NCBI GenBank assembly: GCA_018806915.1
Contig: JAGKQI010000034.1
Location: 1,116,001 to 1,180,000 of the forward strand
Origin: Phytophthora colocasiae
Lineage: Eukaryota; Oomycota; Peronosporomycetes; Peronosporales; Peronosporaceae
Length of the DNA stretch: 64,000 nt
Reading direction: 5' to 3'
Each line of letters opens with the position of its first letter. The first letter of the stretch is position 1. The position numbers and the translations under genes are program-made. This document shows, one piece after another, positions 10,887 to 20,552 of the stretch. The notes beneath the pieces were generated by a model that saw only the letters and a list, made by a program, of their open reading frames with translations, was not told where the DNA came from and searched no databases.

Positions 10887-12851
10887 CTATGCCCGGACGT
10901 ATTGATACACGGATATTTGCTGGTTCGTCATAGCCCCCAATAGCGCAACGCCTGAATTCCAATTGTTCTTTGCCACTGAATGCTGGATGTCCACAATCGG
11001 TCGGGTAGCACTAGCCACGCTCACAGATGAAGGTTCTAAACTGCCCACCTCACGATGTGTAGCCACATTCCACAGCGCCACGCGCTCCGTATCCTGCGAC
11101 CATGAGGCCACCACAGAAGTACCATTCGCCTCAGACCACAACGCCGATCGAGACATGATCGACGGTGCTTTGTGACCGGAGAACTCCACTCTTGGTGCCA
11201 GACCAACTGGGTGCAAGTCGAATACGCTGTGTTTTGTAGGAGTAGAACTCGGAGTAGAACGCGACGAGCTGACCACTTGGTTGGAATGAAGTTGGTTGGA
11301 TGCCAGCGAATAGCACGTCTGGTTATTCGTTTCACGATAGAACATTTGCGGCGTTGCTCCAACTGCTCCATTGCCAATCGATTGACCCGAGTCGTTTACA
11401 ACGTCTGTGACATCTCTCCAAACGAACAGCCCACGGAATGTGGCCGCTACTAAGCCTTCAGTACCTTGTGGGGTTTTGAACAGCTTGATTGTGTGCACTG
11501 GTTGGCGATCAGGGAGAGCGAAGCTCTTCACAACGTCCTTTTTGCCGCATGTTGCCTTCCGCAGGTCGTATTTGGCCACAGTTCCGTCTTGAAAGCCGCA
11601 ATACATGGCATAAGTCTCTGCTTCGCTGAAGCTGCACGACCAGCCTTGCCGTCGCGACGCAGGGAGGTCAATTTGTAGTACCATTTTCTTTTCCTGAAAA
11701 CTTGTCAAAGCCAGCTTGCCATCGAACGCTGTAGTGAGAGCCAATTTTTCAGCGCGGTGTATGGCAATATCACGAACTTCGGCAGTGTGAACCGGTATTA
11801 GAGTTTGGGAGCTTGGATTAAAAATGTCCACCATCTTTATACCATGCGAGCTTGGAGCCACTTTATCACCGACACATAGGAATCCACATGATCGGGCAAT
11901 ACTGAACACGCGTGCGCCAAGAAGAGGCAAATCCAACAGTGGTTTGTACTTGCAAAATGCGTCTCCGTTGGGCTTTGGAGATGGCTGAAAGGTGGTGCCA
12001 GGAGGAAATTCCACAAAGAGCGGCATCGGGAAGTCGGTATCGTCTTCCGTGTGTGTCGAAGGTTCAGGTCTGCTACTGGCGGCAGCAGCAATAGCTAGTC
12101 TCCGGCACTCCGTAATAGCAGGAGTATGATTTTTTTGTACTGCAGTAACAATCCCCGCTCGTCTCTTTTGCTCGGCGTTGCTACTCATCGCCGCGAAAGT
12201 TCGCTTAAATTTGGTCAAGTCCGCTCTCAATTGTGTAGCCTCACTGGTCTTTGTCTTCAGCTGTTGCTTAAGTTCCGCCACTTCCTTCTCCAATTTGCTG
12301 GTCTTCTCCTTCTCTTCCTCGAACTTGGTGGTCATGTTTTCCAAGCCAGAGTTGTCCACCACCGCCACGTGATCCGAGAACAATGGACAGATATCTGGGC
12401 GACGCACAACAGCGTTGCAATTTGGACACGTACGTTTCTCATTGATCCAACGCTCGATACATTTCTTTCCGAACAAGTGGCCACACTTAAGAGCCACGAG
12501 GCGATGGACACCAACGAGAGTACAGTCCTCACAGCAGATGGAGCACTCGGTAGCTTCTGCCTTTGTCTCCACCATTGGGCGTTTCCGCTTCCGTGATGCA
12601 TTAGGGTTTTCCAGAGCACGTTGAGCAGCAGCCGCAGCTTCTACTGCCGCTTCCTCTGGGGTCAAAATCTGAATTTCGTCATCATCTACAGTCGAATTGC
12701 TCTGAGTCTGCGTATTGGGGGTGTTATAAGGAGATGCAAGGTTGACGACCTCCTGGTCGCTGTTCTCTTCTTCTTCATTGTTGCCGCTATCCTCTTCATT
12801 AAAGTCTTCGACCTCCTCGTCAGAGTAAAACCAGTCGCCAATATCCGCCAT
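10887..12851 (-). CDS. RFWD3: RFWD3-like E3 ubiquitin ligase (RING plus WD40)
   Basis: An intronless frame of 654 residues. The first 65 residues are acidic. A RING finger spans about residues 103-145 (CSIC, then CGHLFGKKCIERW, then CPNC), followed by PDICPLF, which closely matches the RFWD3 region after the RING. A coiled coil (about 165-215) and WD40 propeller blades fill the rest, ending in ISVYQYVRA. In animals and plants RFWD3 ubiquitinates RPA and RAD51 at stalled forks and in interstrand cross-link repair. The gene is divergent from the small membrane-protein gene with only about 110 bp between the starts, so the promoter is probably shared. Confidence 0.85.
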   Translation of the reverse strand: MADIGDWFYSDEEVEDFNEEDSGNNEEEENSDQEVVNLASPYNTPNTQTQSNSTVDDDEIQILTPEEAAVEAAAAAQRALENPNASRKRKRPMVETKAEATECSICCEDCTLVGVHRLVALKCGHLFGKKCIERWINEKRTCPNCNAVVRRPDICPLFSDHVAVVDNSGLENMTTKFEEEKEKTSKLEKEVAELKQQLKTKTSEATQLRADLTKFKRTFAAMSSNAEQKRRAGIVTAVQKNHTPAITECRRLAIAAAASSRPEPSTHTEDDTDFPMPLFVEFPPGTTFQPSPKPNGDAFCKYKPLLDLPLLGARVFSIARSCGFLCVGDKVAPSSHGIKMVDIFNPSSQTLIPVHTAEVRDIAIHRAEKLALTTAFDGKLALTSFQEKKMVLQIDLPASRRQGWSCSFSEAETYAMYCGFQDGTVAKYDLRKATCGKKDVVKSFALPDRQPVHTIKLFKTPQGTEGLVAATFRGLFVWRDVTDVVNDSGQSIGNGAVGATPQMFYRETNNQTCYSLASNQLHSNQVVSSSRSTPSSTPTKHSVFDLHPVGLAPRVEFSGHKAPSIMSRSALWSEANGTSVVASWSQDTERVALWNVATHREVGSLEPSSVSVASATRPIVDIQHSVAKNNWNSGVALLGAMTNQQISVYQYVRA

Positions 12852-12966
12852 TTTGACTGTCTGTCCGAAATCGAACTTAAGCCGAACTTAAGAGAGTCTG
12901 ACTGAGGTCAATAAGTCATTGATCATGGGAGTCGACAGAGGCGCCTCGCTGGCGTTACGAAGGAGG

Positions 12967-13607
12967 ATGTTTACGATCCGGAGTCGACGAGTATCCGCAC
13001 TCAGTCACTTGAAGGTTTGCAACCCGTTTTATATACTTGTTTAGAGTATTTGTGTGTTGACGTATTTTCACTTGTCGAACAGAACACCTTCGAGCGTCCA
13101 TTGATGATGTCGACGCCTTCAATCTTATGTGGAAGGTATACAGTAATACCTTACTGCTTTCTTGTATAGATTCATCATCTAATGAACTCAATTGCTGCAC
13201 AGAATATGGTGGGGTATGCAGGTGTCGTGCTGGCTGGATATGAAGCTCTTTTGCTGTTTCAGCTGCTGACAGGAAGCTCCTCCACGTCTCGCCTACCACT
13301 TTGCCTCGTACTGAAGCTTGTAGCCTTCGGCAGTATCCTCAGTACACGTGAATACGTACGTACAGGACTGAACCAGAGCTTCAGCCAGAGCCTCTTCTTC
13401 TCCAGTAGCTACGTTCTCCTGTGGTTGTGCTGTTCCCTGCTGTTGCAACTGAGTTTTTCAGCTGTGGAAGCTTCACCACTCTGTATTTTGTACTTCCTGG
13501 CCAGCTTGGGGGTTCTTCGACTCATTGGAAACAATACGAAGGCTGAAGTCGCTCGAGCTCAGCAACTAGAGAAGCTCCAGCGTCTCGTACGTGGTGTTGG
13601 CGCATAA
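12967..13607 (+). CDS. Small multi-pass membrane protein, function unknown
   Basis: The firm part is the last exon (about 13165-13607), which reads from an acceptor at 13164 through to a stop and encodes four hydrophobic segments (around VVLAGYEALLLFQLL, LCLVLKLVAFGSI, FFSSSYVLLWLCCSLLLQL and CILYFLASLGVLRLI) and a short basic/Gln-rich end. A middle exon (about 13084-13136, ending at a GTATAC donor) joins it in frame as 'HLRASIDDVDAFNLMWK'. The first exon probably starts at ATG 12967 (or 12925 in frame), but the obvious donor after TTGAAG gives the wrong phase, so the first splice site is unresolved. No family recognised. Confidence 0.55.
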
Positions 13608-13745
13608 ATGTAGCCATCTTGGGGTAGTTTGGGATCGTACTTAAGGAGAATGACACGATTTTGAATTTTGAACGTCGTGTGTCATTTCTCGAATAGAACT
13701 GCACGTCACTTGAAGGCCTTTTGTCTGTGCGTGGAGCTGGCCACA

Positions 13746-15361
13746 ATGGTGGACAGATTGATCCATAACCGCGTGTTTAAAGTATCCAAGGGGCTGAATC
13801 GATTGGTGCGTGTTGCACGTTCTACCGTTCAGTAGAAGAAAAGTTATTGAGTTTTGACGTTTTCTTGGAATTTAGGATCTACTGTGTGAGCAGCACCGAC
13901 GTCAAATCGGCCATCGCGAAGGCCTTCCGGACTGGGAGAGGCCGAAAACTCCAGCTGGCAAGAGCAGTGGACGTCATGGACGAACACCAGCCTTTTTCGC
14001 GTGGAGTGAGGACTCTGACAGCGTCGAGCAGAGACCGCGGAATTCGTGGCAGACGGAGACGCCGCAGGTTGGTGCAATATAGTACGAGCTACTCCAATGA
14101 AGATTCCATACTGATAGTGCTGATGTTTCTATTGCAGAAGGTGGCGAGGACGTTGGATTTGACGGAAGAGGACAGACAACCAGCTCCAGAGAGGCCACCG
14201 AGTGACAATGGAATGGAAATTACTCCAGGTCAGGATGAAGACGAAGGTATAAGTGAAGACGTGGCAATTGAGGTGGACAGTGACACAGAGGAGAAAGAGT
14301 CTGGAGTCACGGGTAGATCCATCGCAGTGAGTCCGATTAGGGAGGATATTCTGGATCGAGTGCGTCCTCCTGCAGCTTCATCGACTGTGGCTGTGAGAGT
14401 CCCTACTCCACCAGCGAGTGTTGACATTGCTCCGTCATCGTATCGTGCACCTTCAAGCCCAAGGTATATCCACGGACGCCGACTTCACTCGAGTGATGCA
14501 GCTGTTCCGACACCTCAAGTTGCAGGAGTAACGACGGAGCAAGCCGATCGCTACCGAATGAGCAGATCAAGTGGGAAACGGATTCGGTCTGCGTCCAAAC
14601 CTGCATCTATGTGGGAAGAGCTGTGTGATAGCTACATCCATCAGAGTGGAGCTGCCAATACCAACAACAGGAGCTCATCAAGCTTTTCACACAAACGTTT
14701 GGCTCGATCAGCAGCTGAACGAACGTTTGGCGGTTCTTCTGTGTTTCGGACACTCAATATGGATACGTACGGCTGGCCTGGATCGCAGAGAGTTGTGACA
14801 GGACCCGAGGCGATGAGCATTGCGAATCAGGCGGAGCGTGAGTTCCTTAGTCGCAATGACGAAGAAACCAAACGTTCCGAGCCTCCGGTGCAAGCGGAGA
14901 GCGACGTCATTCCGGTCGAAATCTCTCGAACAGAGCATCCTGCTGGAATCAGCAGCCGCAAAGGCAAACGAGTTTCGTTCGGTGGTGAGAGTGTTCGTCC
15001 TCAACCGCGTACTCTCCCAGTTCTTGCTGACAAAACCACTCAGACGGAAGAATTGCTTCAACCAGTTCGTCGTCACACCCGAACGATTCCAAGTGATGCT
15101 CCAAGCAGAGACCCCAATTCTCCTGTGCGTTGCCCCGCGTGCGACACAGTTGTGGATGAGTCTGGACGTCCTCGAAAGGTTCCGAAGACAACTGCAAACG
15201 CTGTAGCAGAAGCTCCTGCACAGCAGCGCAACTTCCGTCGGACGAGCAACCACCTGACGAATCCTATTATGACCAACCCGCGATACCCGCCTGAGCCGTC
15301 GATTTTCCGCGGGAGAACGACGTACAACACGGTCTTCAACGACAGACTGGCATGGCGATAA
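13746..15361 (+). CDS. Uncharacterised Ser/Arg-rich protein with a possible PP1-docking motif
   Basis: Three exons, 13746-13805, 13876-14067 and 14138-15361, all joined in phase 0, give about 491 residues. Starting at ATG 13746 uses a good GTGCGT donor; another frame is open through the introns but gives a less plausible, Arg-saturated product. The protein is low-complexity, rich in Ser, Pro, Arg and acidic patches, with no membrane segment and no recognised domain. Two local features stand out: a KRVSF sequence, which fits the RVxF consensus for docking to protein phosphatase 1, and a single CPAC pair near the C-terminus. Oomycete-specific so far as I can tell by eye. Confidence 0.6.
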
Positions 15362-15468
15362 CGTTTAGTTGCTCACCAAGGTTAAGCAGCAAGTTGCAAG
15401 TAAATTGAAAGCAGTTTCCCCCAAAATACTCGCGCAATTCCTCCGCTTCAATTGTCCTTGAAGGCGAG

Positions 15469-17844
15469 ATGTCGACTATGGAGGAGCTGCTTGGGCTCGA
15501 GGACCCTAAGAAGCAGCAGCTCGTTCGGATCTACCCTAAGTATGTGCGTCTTCGACAAGGAAGCGAGATTCGCTACCGTCTGAAACTCACTCGCCCTCCA
15601 ACGAAGGTAAACAGATTCTCTATTCTACCACGAGTTTCGACATCTAACACTAGGTTGTTGAAGGGCAAAGCGGTCACTATCCACGTGCGTGTGATCATGA
15701 ACAAGACCGGCATCTCAACGTCTCCGAGCCACCTCGTCGTAACCTCAAAAGACTGGCGACAAACCCGAGAGATCACAGTGACAAGCTCGATCGACTCAGA
15801 ACTTCGCACGTTTCAAATCCACCACAAGATCCACGAGACGTACGACGAAGTGTACACTGCCACCGCTTTGCTACCTTCTCTGTTCGTGTCGGTGCTTCAA
15901 AAAGAAGCCACATTCCTGTTCGGTTTTGGCTGTGGTCTTGACGGTCGAATGGGGACAACCGGCGACTCCAATACAACAACCCCAACACCATTTGCCTGTC
16001 GGTGGCTGCATCCTCTGCAACTTTCATGCGGCAAAGCTCACTCGGCTATCGTCGACGTGTACTCGAACCTCTACTGCTTCGGCTTGGGTGCCAATGGCCA
16101 ACTCGGACAGGGCGATGACTGTCTCGAGTCTTCACAGGAGCCAATTCGCGTTCCTCACCTCACATCCACCTGCGTGCAATTGGTAGCTTGTGGTGCCAAC
16201 CACACGCTTTGCATGAGCGTCGACGGTCGAGTCTACGCATGGGGAGACAACAGCTTTGGACAGATCGGAATGGGGACGAAGACTATACAGCCGGTTGGTT
16301 CTCCTTTTCGAGTGGAAAAGCTGGTCAGTATCCGTGGCATTGCGTGTGGAGGGAACCAATCGTTCATTATGACCAAAACGAATATTTTGGCAAGCGGTAG
16401 CAACGTCGCTGGGCAGCTTGGAATGGGTGACCGTATCGACCGCACCAGCTTCGGGCATATCCCGTTCTTCCGCAAGGTTTACGTGGGTATCGACCCTTTT
16501 TCCGAGTTGAACAATGGAGTCTGTCCTGGTTCACTGGAGGCTGAAGATGTTGAACTTTCATGCGGGATGTATCACACTTTAGCGCTAAGTGGAGGACACG
16601 TGTATTCCTGGGGAGTTGGTGATGATGGCCGTTTAGGACATGGAGACCATGAAAGCCGATTGATTCCGACGTTAATCACTTCGTTGAGAGGCATACAGAT
16701 CACCACTGTAGCGTGTGGAGGGAGTCATAGCGGAGCTGTAGGTACCAGCGGAGACGTTTTCATGTGGGGAAGTGGGTCATTGGGTCAACTTGGTCTGGGT
16801 AAAACTCGCTCTCGAAGTGTTCCCACTCGCGTACGGGTGTTACAGGACGCTGGAGTGAGTCATCTTTCGTTTGGGGAATGGCATTCCTTGGCTCTTTGTC
16901 GAGACGGCACGTTGTACGCGTGGGGATTTGGCGAAGAAGGTCAGTTGGGTCTTCCTGATGAAGATTTAGAGCCTACACGTCGAGTAGCACTTCTTCCCGT
17001 GGTAGTGCACTCCCTTTCCGGTACTGGAGCTACGATGGTCTCGTGTGGAGGCTCACACTCCTTTGTCGTGACTGTACAGGAGAATCGTCGGCAACAGATC
17101 GCTCAGATGCATCGTCGAGCTTCACAGCTGAATATTCTGCAGGAAGAGCAGCGTTTAGCAGCGATCGCAACGTTGGGGCGTCGACAGTCAGTGAAAATGT
17201 TGTACGAGCGCCGAGCGAGTGAAATTCCTGTTGATGAATCGAACAAGACGCAAAGTAAAAAGTCCCAGCAGAAGCCCAAACGTAAATGCAACAGCGCTCG
17301 GCGAGCAGAGCCGTCAACCCAATGTGTTCCAGCAGCAATAGCTGACTCCTTCTCGTGGAAAACAAGACCTCTTACGTCGAGATTGTCACTGCGTAACGCG
17401 TGTCGACAGCAGAGCCGGGAGATGGAAGGGTGGAGAGAAGCCAGGATCCCTCCTGATGCACTTCCGCCCACGACTCGAGGCAGGTTGGAGGTCTCACCAC
17501 GGCTACTTCGACTCAGTGAACAAGTCAATCGACGCCGAAAGCCAACTGAGAGTCCTGCAGTTACTCGAGCTGTTGCCGACGCAGTTCATACTGCCACTGA
17601 AAACTGTTTGCGTCTTGGAAGTGCGAACTTCTGTATGGAGACAAGAACCACGAAACGAACTCCACCTCGACATGACGAAGATCTAGAAATCACGCACCAA
17701 GTCTACGGACTTCGAGTCGAATCGGTTTCTTCACTTGGAGATGACGAAAATGGCGAGAGCAAATACGACAGCGACGAAGAGATCTCGTTATTCCCTGCTA
17801 CCAGTAGATTTCAAGCAATGGAGGCCGACGTTCGAACCAGGTGA
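15469..17844 (+). CDS. RCC1-repeat protein with N-terminal beta domain
   Basis: A single open frame of 791 residues. Residues about 150-535 hold roughly seven RCC1 (ATS1-type) blades, each with a Gly-rich 'G..GQLG.G' turn and a 'CG..H....' strand (CFGLGANGQLGQGDD, AWGDNSFGQIGMGT, SWGVGDDGRLGHGDH, MWGSGSLGQLGLGK, AWGFGEEGQLGL). The N-terminal about 130 residues resemble a Calx-beta-like strand pattern ('LVVTSKDWRQTREITVTS'). The C-terminal 250 residues are basic and probably disordered. RCC1 proteins act as Ran exchange factors or, more often when fused, as scaffolds in signalling or vesicle traffic; the exact role is not shown here. It ends 21 bp before the 3' end of the convergent SURP gene. 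Confidence 0.85.
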   Translation: MSTMEELLGLEDPKKQQLVRIYPKYVRLRQGSEIRYRLKLTRPPTKVNRFSILPRVSTSNTRLLKGKAVTIHVRVIMNKTGISTSPSHLVVTSKDWRQTREITVTSSIDSELRTFQIHHKIHETYDEVYTATALLPSLFVSVLQKEATFLFGFGCGLDGRMGTTGDSNTTTPTPFACRWLHPLQLSCGKAHSAIVDVYSNLYCFGLGANGQLGQGDDCLESSQEPIRVPHLTSTCVQLVACGANHTLCMSVDGRVYAWGDNSFGQIGMGTKTIQPVGSPFRVEKLVSIRGIACGGNQSFIMTKTNILASGSNVAGQLGMGDRIDRTSFGHIPFFRKVYVGIDPFSELNNGVCPGSLEAEDVELSCGMYHTLALSGGHVYSWGVGDDGRLGHGDHESRLIPTLITSLRGIQITTVACGGSHSGAVGTSGDVFMWGSGSLGQLGLGKTRSRSVPTRVRVLQDAGVSHLSFGEWHSLALCRDGTLYAWGFGEEGQLGLPDEDLEPTRRVALLPVVVHSLSGTGATMVSCGGSHSFVVTVQENRRQQIAQMHRRASQLNILQEEQRLAAIATLGRRQSVKMLYERRASEIPVDESNKTQSKKSQQKPKRKCNSARRAEPSTQCVPAAIADSFSWKTRPLTSRLSLRNACRQQSREMEGWREARIPPDALPPTTRGRLEVSPRLLRLSEQVNRRRKPTESPAVTRAVADAVHTATENCLRLGSANFCMETRTTKRTPPRHDEDLEITHQVYGLRVESVSSLGDDENGESKYDSDEEISLFPATSRFQAMEADVRTR

Positions 17845-17865
17845 GGATCACAAGAAATGAATCAA

Positions 17866-18543
17866 TTACTGCACTTCATCGCGATAAAACTCCGATAGTC
17901 GAATCTCAAGTCGGGCCTGTTCCACTGGTGGTAAACTCCCCACGTTCATGATAACTTCCTGGGGGATCGGAGCGTATGGCTGCACTCCACTCGCTCGTGC
18001 AAACTTGCATACGTTGGCCATTGCACCAACTGATATGTCCCCAAGTGGGTCCTTTGATACGGGTGGAGGAGATCCACTGGGAGAGGTAATTTGAGGTCGT
18101 GGAGAAGGAGTCCGGGCAATCCCGATAGGAGAGTGTTGAGAGCCACACAGTTGCTGTTTCTTCCATTGGTAGTAGTCCGAATAGGGACCTCCAGGCTTCA
18201 AAAAGGAGAAGTCCGGATTGTCCCGTTCCCGTTCCTTGGCTGTTGCTTCGAACGCGTCGCCGTTACGAGCTACAAACTCCACGAGTCTGTCGATGCGGTT
18301 CTTAACGTCAGGAGGGATATTCTTCATTGCAAAAGGTTCTGGAACTGTTGTACGGGGTCCAGAAATCTGGGGAGGGGGGAACGGGACACCTGGAACTGCT
18401 GGCATCGAAGTCGATGGCGGTCCATTGGACGCGCCTTGAGAACGTGCAGCTGCAGCGATAGAAGCTAAACGTGCAGCCTCTTTGGCTTGAGCTATTCGTG
18501 CCTGGAATTGCTGCTCTAGCTTTGTCGACCCCCCACCGTGCAT
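17866..18543 (-). CDS. SURP-domain protein, probable splicing factor
   Basis: A 225-residue intronless frame. Residues about 80-125 form a SURP (SWAP) module: 'IDRLVEFVARNGDAFEATAK', then '(D)NPDFSFL' and 'YYQWK', the standard pattern of splicing proteins such as SF3A1 and CHERP. It is flanked by an Ala-rich helix and Pro/Ser-rich linkers. The size and single SURP suggest a CHERP- or SF4-related nuclear RNA-processing factor; the exact orthologue is unclear. The stop lies 21 bp from the stop of the RCC1 gene, so the 3' ends overlap at the transcript level. Confidence 0.75.
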   Translation of the reverse strand: MHGGGSTKLEQQFQARIAQAKEAARLASIAAAARSQGASNGPPSTSMPAVPGVPFPPPQISGPRTTVPEPFAMKNIPPDVKNRIDRLVEFVARNGDAFEATAKERERDNPDFSFLKPGGPYSDYYQWKKQQLCGSQHSPIGIARTPSPRPQITSPSGSPPPVSKDPLGDISVGAMANVCKFARASGVQPYAPIPQEVIMNVGSLPPVEQARLEIRLSEFYRDEVQ

Positions 18544-18647
18544 TTGATGAATAGCTAGAAACCGTCGTTACCGGACAGGACCGGTAATACCGGTAGACTG
18601 CACCGCATCTATATAGGTTTGAAGCGATCTACTGTAGATTCTATCTA

Positions 18648-19747
18648 CTACCTAGACGTTGCACTGGTTGGCGTTGACACTCCACTCACAGAACCAGAGC
18701 AGACCGCAGAAGCCCCGTTGGTTGAAGAGCTGGCAGAAAGGCTACGAGGCACATGCGGCTGGATCGGTGCTGTAGTCGTCGGCACTGGAGTAGTAGGAGT
18801 AGGAGGAGTAGTCACATCGGGTGCGACGTACGCCGTCAGTTGGATCGGATACTCACCCGAGCAGTACTTAAACGGTGTCGACGCTGTGATGGCAGCGCAG
18901 TCGGACTGAGTAGTGGGGCCATCACTCGTGATGTTCGATGGTTTCTCATAGCACGTTCGAATGGACGAGAGGGTGTTGTTACCATCCACTGACGAGCACA
19001 AAACGATGACATCGTGGTCATACAGCGCTTCGATCTCAGCCAGAGTCGTCTGCGGGTTCTCCTGCTCCGCCCACTTGTTGATCTGTTCAGTTGCTGAGCT
19101 CAGACGCTCTGCAGTGTTCAACGTAGCGGTGAAGTACGTCACAGCAGCGGAGATGTAGTCGCTACCGTTCGCAGCATAGCACAGTCCGTGCTTCTGGAAC
19201 TCGTGGTCGTAGATCTCGCATAAGGTGTCATTTCCTGCGTGGCGTCGACCCACTTCTCGCCCATTGTGGAGAGCAGGTCGCTCTCAAGCAACGCGAACGC
19301 TGCAGCATCGTACGGAGCGTTCGTCACTGTCGTGCTCGGGTTGCAGCAGCTCACGTAGCCGTCGTCGTAGTTGGGCCACAGACCGTGGATCGTGAGTTCA
19401 CTCTTGACTCGGCTCGCGACGCACGCCGTGCCGTTCGGATACACGTCGACATTTTGGTGCGAGATGGTGGAGTCGTAACCCTTGAGCAGGTCGCGGCAGA
19501 ACTGCGGCACGAAAAGCTGCTCCAACACCATGTAGTCGAAGTCACCGGGGGCCATTGTTTTGGCCAGGCACGTAGCGTCCGAAGTCAGACACGTTTTGGA
19601 TGGCGCCGAGCAGATGTCTACGCATTCCGACGTGGGGTTCGTTGTGGACCAACCACCAGCGTAGCTGGTAGCAGTAGCGGTCGAGCTCTGCAAGTCGACG
19701 GCCAGCAGCGTGGAAGCGAGGAGGGCGGAGGCGAAGCTTGCAAACAT
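18648..19747 (-). pseudogene. Secreted RNase T2, copy 1, frameshifted
   Basis: The gene starts at ATG 19747 with a signal peptide (MFASFASALLASTLLAV) and contains the first catalytic block of RNase T2 (THGLWPNY-type, here IHGLWPNYDDGY). Near 19,222-19,235 the frame is lost: compared with copy 2 at 29,025, 7 nt are missing between the codons for ATQ and CEIY. The second catalytic block (HEFQKHGLC) and the rest, including a Thr/Pro-rich tail absent from copy 2, read on in another frame (19,253-18,648). No splice signal would repair it. RNase T2 enzymes are secreted acid ribonucleases used for phosphate scavenging and, in pathogens, host interaction. As written the product would lose one catalytic His; a sequencing error is possible but less likely for a 7-nt gap. 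Confidence 0.8.
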
Positions 19748-20211
19748 CGTTGGTGTGTGTCAACTGAGAACTCGAAGGCAAATTGCGTTGTGGCCTTCGT
19801 CTCGGGGTGGAAACAGCATGAATCAATAAGGATCTTTCGCCAGCGTGCATCCACGCTCATGGCTCAAGCATGGATACGCTGATAACAGCCCTTGAAGCGG
19901 TCTCCTGCCCTCTGCACGCGTGGTGAACCCGTGAATCACGGCGTGATCGCTGGAGTTGTCCGGTCGAAGTGCCCCAAGTGTTCCCTGTCTATGGTTTTCA
20001 TCCGTGACACGCACACAAGAAACGAGGCAAAGAGAGGGAGCTTTTCACCAATTTCTCCACTTTCGTCAATCGTTTCGAGGACGAAATCCTATCCTTGATA
20101 TCACGCACCAAGGTTGACTGGTGGCCAACAACTCGACACTTGAGTTTGAAGACTACCCTATACCGACAAACGTGAGACCAAGACAGATAAAAAGCTGTTG
20201 GTAGGTATTGA

Positions 20212-20246
20212 AGAGTGATGCAGCGGAAGCTTCGTTGCATCACTCT
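20212..20246. repeat. 35-bp imperfect palindrome
   Basis: AGAGTGATGCA and its reverse complement TGCATCACTCT flank a GAAGCTTC core. Only two mirrored positions in the core region fail to pair. It sits between divergent promoters and could be an operator-like site, a cruciform or a tiny foldback remnant. Confidence 0.7.
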
Positions 20247-20482
20247 CCACATCAAAACTGTACAATTCTGTTCAAATAGTAATGTACTTTCCTTCATATC
20301 GGGCAGCAGTTTTATCACTACGAAGACTCTCAACTTCATCTACAGCTTTCCGACTACATACGTAGTGTTTCTTCTGGCTTTCTCGTGCATGTAAAGTAAA
20401 TTCCTTTCACAACAATGCGCAGTCGTTCCATTTCGATGGTGTCGTGTCCTTGATTTATTCCAAATCGTAGGTCCGTCAGCGT

Positions 20483-20513
20483 CCAATGATTGGTCCAATC
20501 CCCCCTCTATAAA
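20483..20513 (+). promoter_or_regulatory. CCAAT boxes plus TATA box
   Basis: CCAATGATTGG (20483-20493, a CCAAT box facing its own inverse), a further CCAAT (20495-20499) and TATAAA (20508-20513) lie in 31 bp, followed by a pyrimidine-rich leader. This places transcription start downstream of 20513 and argues that the ATG at 20490 is not used, so translation starts at 20553. Confidence 0.6.
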
Positions 20514-20552
20514 TTCCTCACTCTCACTGCTCGACGATCGACCGAGGAACGT

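Larger units (their letters stand above)
19748..20552. other. Divergent intergenic region
   Basis: This 805-bp gap lies between the divergent starts of RNase T2 copy 1 and the CCCH gene. It contains a 35-bp palindrome (20212-20246) and a CCAAT/TATA promoter block (20483-20513), listed separately. No gene is seen. Confidence 0.6.

Noticed and set aside
15605..15655. Possible 47-bp intron (GTAAAC...CACTAG) in the RCC1 gene
   Set aside because: Removing it shifts the frame to an immediate stop, while the unspliced frame is open and coherent.
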